A stretch of 43,203 nucleotides of DNA from the NCBI GenBank assembly GCA_936924635.1, contig CAKZHP010000127.1, forward strand, positions 1-43,203. Direction: 5' to 3'. The notes below the pieces were generated by a model. The model had not been told where the DNA came from and did no database searches. It saw only the letters and a list, made by a program, of their open reading frames with translations. Made by a program: the position numbers and the translations under genes. The stretch is from an uncultured Propionibacteriaceae bacterium (GTDB taxonomy: Bacteria; Actinomycetota; Actinomycetes; Propionibacteriales; Propionibacteriaceae). Position 1 is the stretch's first letter. The number at the start of each line of letters is the position of its first letter. Shown in pieces: positions 39,653 to 43,203 of the stretch.

Positions 39653-40318
39653 TCACGCGGGCGTGAGGCCCGCCCCTCGCGCCAGGTCGAGGATCCGGCC
39701 CACGACCTCCTCGATCGTCATGTCGGTGGAGTCGATCACGGTGACGCCCTCGGCGGCGTCGGTGAAGTTCACCAGCGCGGAGTCGTCACGGTCCCGGCGC
39801 AGGGTCTGGTCACGCAGCGCGTCGACGTCGAGCGCGTTGCCGAGCTCCGCGTTGCGGCGGGCCATGCGGCGCTCCGGGTCGGCGACCAGCAGCACCCGGA
39901 CGGCGGCGTCCGGCGCCACCACCGTGGTGATGTCGCGCCCCTCGGCCACGCACGGTCCGTCGGTGATGAGGGCCCGCTGACGGCGCACCAGCTCGGCGCG
40001 GCACTCCGCGTTCGTGGCGACCGCACTCACCCAGGCCGACACCTGCGGCTCGCGGATGGCTGCGGTGGCGTCGACCCCGTCGACGCGGAAGGTCTGGTCG
40101 GTCGGATCGGTGGACACCCCGAGGTCGACCGCGCGGCAGATCTCGGCGATGCGTACGGCATCGTCACGCGCCACCCCGGCGCGCAGGCAGGCGACCGCGA
40201 CACCGCGGTACATGGCGCCGGTGTCGAGGTAGCCGTACCCCAGCCGCCGGGCCACCTCGCGGGCGGTGGTCGACTTGCCGGAGCCCGAGGGCCCGTCGAT
40301 GGCGACGATGCTGGTCAT
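39653..40318 (-). CDS. cmk: (d)CMP kinase
   Basis: A 221-residue nucleoside monophosphate kinase that phosphorylates CMP and dCMP. VAIDGPSGSGKSTTAREVARRLGYGYLDTGAMYRGVA (P-loop and substrate site), AWVSAVATNAECRAELVRRQRAL, VAEGRDITTVVAPDA and RRDRDDSALVNFTDAAEGVTVIDSTDMT are the standard Cmk blocks. ATG 40318 is chosen since the family starts just before VAIDGPSG; in-frame starts upstream would overlap the tyrA stop. Located 17 nt after tyrA; the tyrA-cmk-der order is a common actinobacterial arrangement. Confidence 0.96.
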   Translation of the reverse strand: MTSIVAIDGPSGSGKSTTAREVARRLGYGYLDTGAMYRGVAVACLRAGVARDDAVRIAEICRAVDLGVSTDPTDQTFRVDGVDATAAIREPQVSAWVSAVATNAECRAELVRRQRALITDGPCVAEGRDITTVVAPDAAVRVLLVADPERRMARRNAELGNALDVDALRDQTLRRDRDDSALVNFTDAAEGVTVIDSTDMTIEEVVGRILDLARGAGLTPA

Positions 40319-40335
40319 CCGCCCATCCAACCCGG

Positions 40336-41385
40336 TCACGGGCGCTGCCTCCAACCGGCCTGGGTCATGGCGGCCGCGAGCGACTCGGCGCGGTCAGGGG
40401 TGACCGCGACCGAGAGGAAGCCGACCTCGCGGGCCTCGTCGTGCTCGATCGTGAGGTCCTCGACGTTGACCCCGGCGGCGTCGACGTCGGCGAACAGGCG
40501 CGCCAGGGCGCCTGGCTCGTCGGGGATCTCGATGACCACGTGCGCGTAGTCTGTCGGCGTGTGGCCGTGCTTGCCCGGCAGCGCCCGGGTGCCGTCGCGG
40601 CCACGGGCCAGCACGGTGCGTACGCCGTCGGGGTCGTCGAGCACCGTCAGCAGCTCGTCGAGCTGGGCCTGCATCGCATGCAGCTCGGCCCGCAGCGCCG
40701 GTGCGTTGGCGGTGACGATCTGCTGCCACAGCCACGGGTCCGAGCCCGCGATGCGGGTCACGTCACGGATGCCCTGGCCGGCGAGGCGCAGGTGTTCGGG
40801 CGGGGCGGCGACGAGACGACCGGCGGTCAGGGTGGACATCAGCTGGGGCAGGTGAGAGACGCGCGCCACGGCGAGGTCGTGCTCCTCGGGGGGCATCGTC
40901 ACCAGGCGGGCACCGCAGTCGGAGACGAGCTGCTCGACGATGCGTACGGACTCGTCGGTGGCCTGCGGGTGGGGGGTGACCACCCAGGTACGGTCGTGGA
41001 ACAGGTCGCCCCGCGACGTCAGCGGGCCCGCGTGCTGGGAGCCGGCCATGGGGTGCGAACCGACGTACCGGCTGAGGTCGGCGCCCGACTCCTCCAGCTC
41101 ACGCAGCACCGATCCCTTCACCGAGCCGACGTCGGTGACGACCGCGTACGGGTAGGTGACGAGCGCCTCGGACACCACGGCGGCGATGGCGCCGGGCGGC
41201 ACGGCGACGACGACCAGCGTGACCGCGTCGGCGTCGGGCGTCTCGGTGGTGCCGGCGCCGAGGCTGGCCGCGACCATGGCGTGGGAGGGGGTGCGGTCGG
41301 TGAGGTGGACCGTACGCCCCGCAGCCCGCAGCGCCATGCCGACCGACGCGCCGACCAGGCCTGTGCCGACGACGACCGCTGACAT
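40336..41385 (-). CDS. tyrA: Prephenate dehydrogenase with C-terminal ACT domain
   Basis: A 349-residue enzyme of tyrosine synthesis (prephenate to 4-hydroxyphenylpyruvate). VVVGTGLVGASVGMALRAAGRTVHLTD binds NAD; VTDVGSVKGSVL and RYVGSHPMAGSQHAGP carry catalytic His and substrate residues; HDLAVARVSHLPQLMS is the second conserved His block. Residues about 275-349 (HVVIEIPDEPGALARLFADVDAAGVNVEDLTIEHDEAREVGFLSVAV) form an ACT domain, probably for tyrosine feedback inhibition. ATG 41385 has GGGGAGGTGG as Shine-Dalgarno; -10 TAGGCT lies at 41411-41416. Confidence 0.96.
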   Translation of the reverse strand: MSAVVVGTGLVGASVGMALRAAGRTVHLTDRTPSHAMVAASLGAGTTETPDADAVTLVVVAVPPGAIAAVVSEALVTYPYAVVTDVGSVKGSVLRELEESGADLSRYVGSHPMAGSQHAGPLTSRGDLFHDRTWVVTPHPQATDESVRIVEQLVSDCGARLVTMPPEEHDLAVARVSHLPQLMSTLTAGRLVAAPPEHLRLAGQGIRDVTRIAGSDPWLWQQIVTANAPALRAELHAMQAQLDELLTVLDDPDGVRTVLARGRDGTRALPGKHGHTPTDYAHVVIEIPDEPGALARLFADVDAAGVNVEDLTIEHDEAREVGFLSVAVTPDRAESLAAAMTQAGWRQRP

Positions 41386-41443
41386 CTCCACCTCCCCTGG
41401 ACCGCCGGTCAGCCTAGTGGCGTGCCGAAGGTAGGTTCGTGGC

Positions 41444-41830
41444 ATGCGCAAACCGTGGGCCGTGGCCGTCGATCTGGTGCTCGTCGTGGTCTTCGCGATG
41501 ATCGGGCGCGCCAGCCACGCGGAGGCCCTGTCCCTGGGCGGGATCGCAGCCACCGCCTGGCCGTTCCTCGTCGGGTGCCTGGTCGGCTGGGGCATCGTCT
41601 GGGCGCTGCTGCGCTCGTCGCGGCTCTGGGGTCGCAGCTGGGTCTTGGAGGGCGTGGTGGTCTGGGTAGCGTCGGCCGCGGGTGGGTTGCTGCTGCGGGT
41701 GGTCACCGGGGGTACGGCGGCGGTGGCGTTCATCATCGTGGCCACGGTCACGCTCGGGGTGCTGCTGCTGGGCTGGCGGGTGATCGACCGGCTGCTGCAG
41801 CGGCGGCGTACGGGCAGCGCGCGGGGCTGA
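41444..41830 (+). CDS. DUF3054 family membrane protein
   Basis: A 128-residue protein with four transmembrane helices (AVDLVLVVVFAMIGRASH, AATAWPFLVGCLVGWGIVWALL, GVVVWVASAAGGLLLRVVTGG, AVAFIIVATVTLGVLLLGWRVI). The D-LVLVVVFA-IGR-SH start and TAWPFLVG are DUF3054 features; function is unknown. TAGGTT (41432-41437) lies 6 nt before ATG 41444, so the mRNA is likely leaderless. Divergent from tyrA. Confidence 0.9.
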   Translation: MRKPWAVAVDLVLVVVFAMIGRASHAEALSLGGIAATAWPFLVGCLVGWGIVWALLRSSRLWGRSWVLEGVVVWVASAAGGLLLRVVTGGTAAVAFIIVATVTLGVLLLGWRVIDRLLQRRRTGSARG

Positions 41831-41853
41831 TCTCACGCCCTGGCACGCCAGTC

Positions 41854-41931
41854 ACCTGCATCTTCTGGCACAGGGTGACACCATGCGCCAGATATGGCAC
41901 GTGATGCCGACTGCGACCAGAAGATGCAGGT
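41854..41931. repeat. 78-bp element with 15-bp perfect inverted repeats
   Basis: ACCTGCATCTTCTGG (41854-41868) and its exact complement CCAGAAGATGCAGGT (41917-41931) flank 48 nt. The interior holds a smaller hairpin (GCCA-GATA-TGGC). It fills the 111-nt gap between two convergent genes. It could be a bidirectional terminator or a miniature repeat element; no target-site duplication is obvious. Confidence 0.6.
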
Positions 41932-41941
41932 CAGCCGCCGC

Positions 41942-43203
41942 TCAGGCGAGGATCTCGTCGGCGGCCGCCTCCCCAGAGAGGACAGCGCCCTCCATGTAGC
42001 CGTTCCAGCGGGTGGCGTACTCGGTGCCGGCCCAGTGCACGCGGCCGATCGGCGGGCGCAGCACCTCGCCGTACGAGGTCCACACGCCCGGTGCGAAGTG
42101 GGCCGAGTAGCAGCCGCGGCTGAACTCCTCGGCGGTCCAGTCCTGCTCCAGGTAGTCCATCGGCGTGCGCGCCTCGGCGCCGAAGTAGTCGACGAGCCGG
42201 TCCAGCACCAGGCGGCGACGGTCGGCATCGCCGAGCCTCGTCCACCGGCGCGCGTCACCGCCCTCGACGAACGCCAGCAGGATGCCGACCTCCGCACCCG
42301 GCGGTGAGACGTCGAACACCACCTTGGCCGGGCCCTGGTCGGAGGCCACCTGACCGTTCAGCCCGTTCGCGCGCCAGAACGGGGTCGCGTACGCGCACAG
42401 CACCTTCACCACCGACCCCGCGGGCAGCTTCTGCGTCAGCTGGTCGCGCCAGCCCGGCAGCACGGGGTCGTACTCCAGCCGCCCGGCCAGCGTCGGCGGG
42501 ATCGCCACGATGACGTGCTCACCCTCGAACCGCGCCCCCGACCGGGTCGTCACCTCGACCTCGCCGGCCGAGTGCCGCACCGTACCCACCGGCTCACCCA
42601 GCCGGACGTCCAACCCCTCGGCCAACCGCTCCGCGACCCGGATCGTCCCGCCGATCACCCGGTCCTTCTGCGCGCCACCCTCGGTGGCCAGCAGCGTCTC
42701 CAGGTCGGTGTTCGCCTGCGCGTAGAACAGCATGTGCAGCAGCGACACGTCTGCGCTGTCGGTCGACAGCACGGCCTCGGTGGCGATGCGGAAGTACGCC
42801 CTCACCGCCGGCGTCCGCAGCGTGCGCCTGATCCACGTCTCGAACGTCTGCCCGTCCAGCTCCTCAGCGCCACGCGCCGCCCACGGCCGGTCCACCCCCA
42901 CCCGCCGTGCCAGCCGGTTGAACCTCAGCAGCCCCTGCGCGAGGTCGGCCAGCTCGAACGGGTTGAGCCTCGGTACGGCGCCGCGCCGCGAAGACATCCG
43001 CGAGCGCTTGCCACCGAGCTGGACGAGCATCGAGTCCTCGTTGTAGGTCGGGAACGTCTCCAGCCCCAGCTCCGCCACCAGCCCGTACATCCGGTCATGG
43101 CCCTCCCCCAGCCACGCCCCGCCGAGCTCGACGGGGTGCCCGGCCAACGTCCCACCGCACACGCGCCCGCCGACCCGCGGCCGTGCCTCCACGACGACCA
43201 CCG
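41942..43203 (-). CDS. Flavin monoamine oxidase family protein (5' end outside window)
   Basis: About 420 residues of an FAD-dependent amine oxidase; the N-terminal GxGxxG loop is cut off by the window edge. The visible start VVVVEARPRVGGRV is the end of the FAD-binding fold (Glu-Ala-Arg plus GGR). VELGGAWLGEGHDRMYGLVAELGLETF, QKDRVIGGTIRVAERLAEGL, VIVAIPPTLAGRLEYDP and VHWAGTEYATRWNGYMEGAVLSGEAAADEIL (the C-terminal FAD block with the ExA-type motif) are present. It oxidises amines with H2O2 release, with the substrate uncertain. The aromatic-cage Cys of covalent MAOs is not seen. Confidence 0.9.
   Translation of the reverse strand, partial: VVVVEARPRVGGRVCGGTLAGHPVELGGAWLGEGHDRMYGLVAELGLETFPTYNEDSMLVQLGGKRSRMSSRRGAVPRLNPFELADLAQGLLRFNRLARRVGVDRPWAARGAEELDGQTFETWIRRTLRTPAVRAYFRIATEAVLSTDSADVSLLHMLFYAQANTDLETLLATEGGAQKDRVIGGTIRVAERLAEGLDVRLGEPVGTVRHSAGEVEVTTRSGARFEGEHVIVAIPPTLAGRLEYDPVLPGWRDQLTQKLPAGSVVKVLCAYATPFWRANGLNGQVASDQGPAKVVFDVSPPGAEVGILLAFVEGGDARRWTRLGDADRRRLVLDRLVDYFGAEARTPMDYLEQDWTAEEFSRGCYSAHFAPGVWTSYGEVLRPPIGRVHWAGTEYATRWNGYMEGAVLSGEAAADEILA

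Overview
The window reads as chromosomal DNA of a high-GC actinobacterium. Support comes from strong G/C at third codon positions, an rbpA gene (an RNA polymerase-binding protein restricted to Actinobacteria) next to fxsA, ppm1 and lnt, an HTH-MurA fusion of the kind known in Streptomyces, and many start codons placed 5-8 nt after a TAnnnT -10 hexamer, which predicts leaderless mRNAs. The hexamer CGTACG is strikingly common. A member of Propionibacteriales (Nocardioidaceae-like) is my guess, at low confidence. No phage, integrase, transposase or CRISPR array is visible; most of the window is housekeeping DNA with small accessory patches.

Layout. 1-3 kb: the end of a DUF1800 gene coupled to a Tat-exported DUF1501 protein, a lipoprotein and an aldo/keto reductase. 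3-5 kb: an amt-glnK nitrogen operon behind a GlnR-like operator; its GlnK lacks the modifiable Tyr51 and no glnD follows. 5-7.6 kb: a conserved protein that seems frameshifted at its N-terminus, a vapBC toxin-antitoxin pair with a dif-like site beside it, and a DMT transporter. 7.7-11.7 kb: a hydrolase, a PQ-loop transporter, a protein often labelled 3-methyladenine glycosylase, and an AAA-type ATPase. 11.9-14.8 kb: a decayed lacI/MFS sugar locus (internal deletion plus frameshift), nagB and a solitary Mrr-type type IV restriction enzyme. 14.8-19.9 kb: a secreted esterase and lpdA, divergent from an HTH-MurA fusion that carries a perfect AT-rich palindrome at its start; then a strong terminator and pdxY.

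19.9-27.2 kb: dienelactone hydrolase, GDPD phosphodiesterase, UMF1 transporter and rbpA on the plus strand, facing lnt-ppm1-fxsA on the minus strand (lipoprotein acylation and mannosyl-lipid supply), with a 5'-3' exonuclease divergent from lnt. 27.2-30.5 kb: REP-like repeats, then metY-metX-metW (methionine synthesis by the acetylhomoserine/sulfide route). 30.6-35.8 kb: small proteins, a 2'-5' RNA ligase coupled to polyphosphate kinase 2, an AI-2E-family permease, and a DUF4188 gene divergent from its MerR-type regulator across a 38-bp dyad. 35.3-38 kb: a frameshifted acidic protein, tRNA-Pro(GGG), a NAGPA-domain lipoprotein and a GNAT enzyme. 38-43 kb: REP repeats, tyrA-cmk-der on the minus strand, a DUF3054 membrane protein, a 78-bp inverted repeat, and a flavin amine oxidase cut by the window edge.

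The most rewarding leads are the HTH-MurA gene with its own candidate operator, the Tyr51-less GlnK in a glnD-free operon, the dif-like sequence abutting vapBC, and the repeat elements that supply the 3' ends of neighbouring genes.
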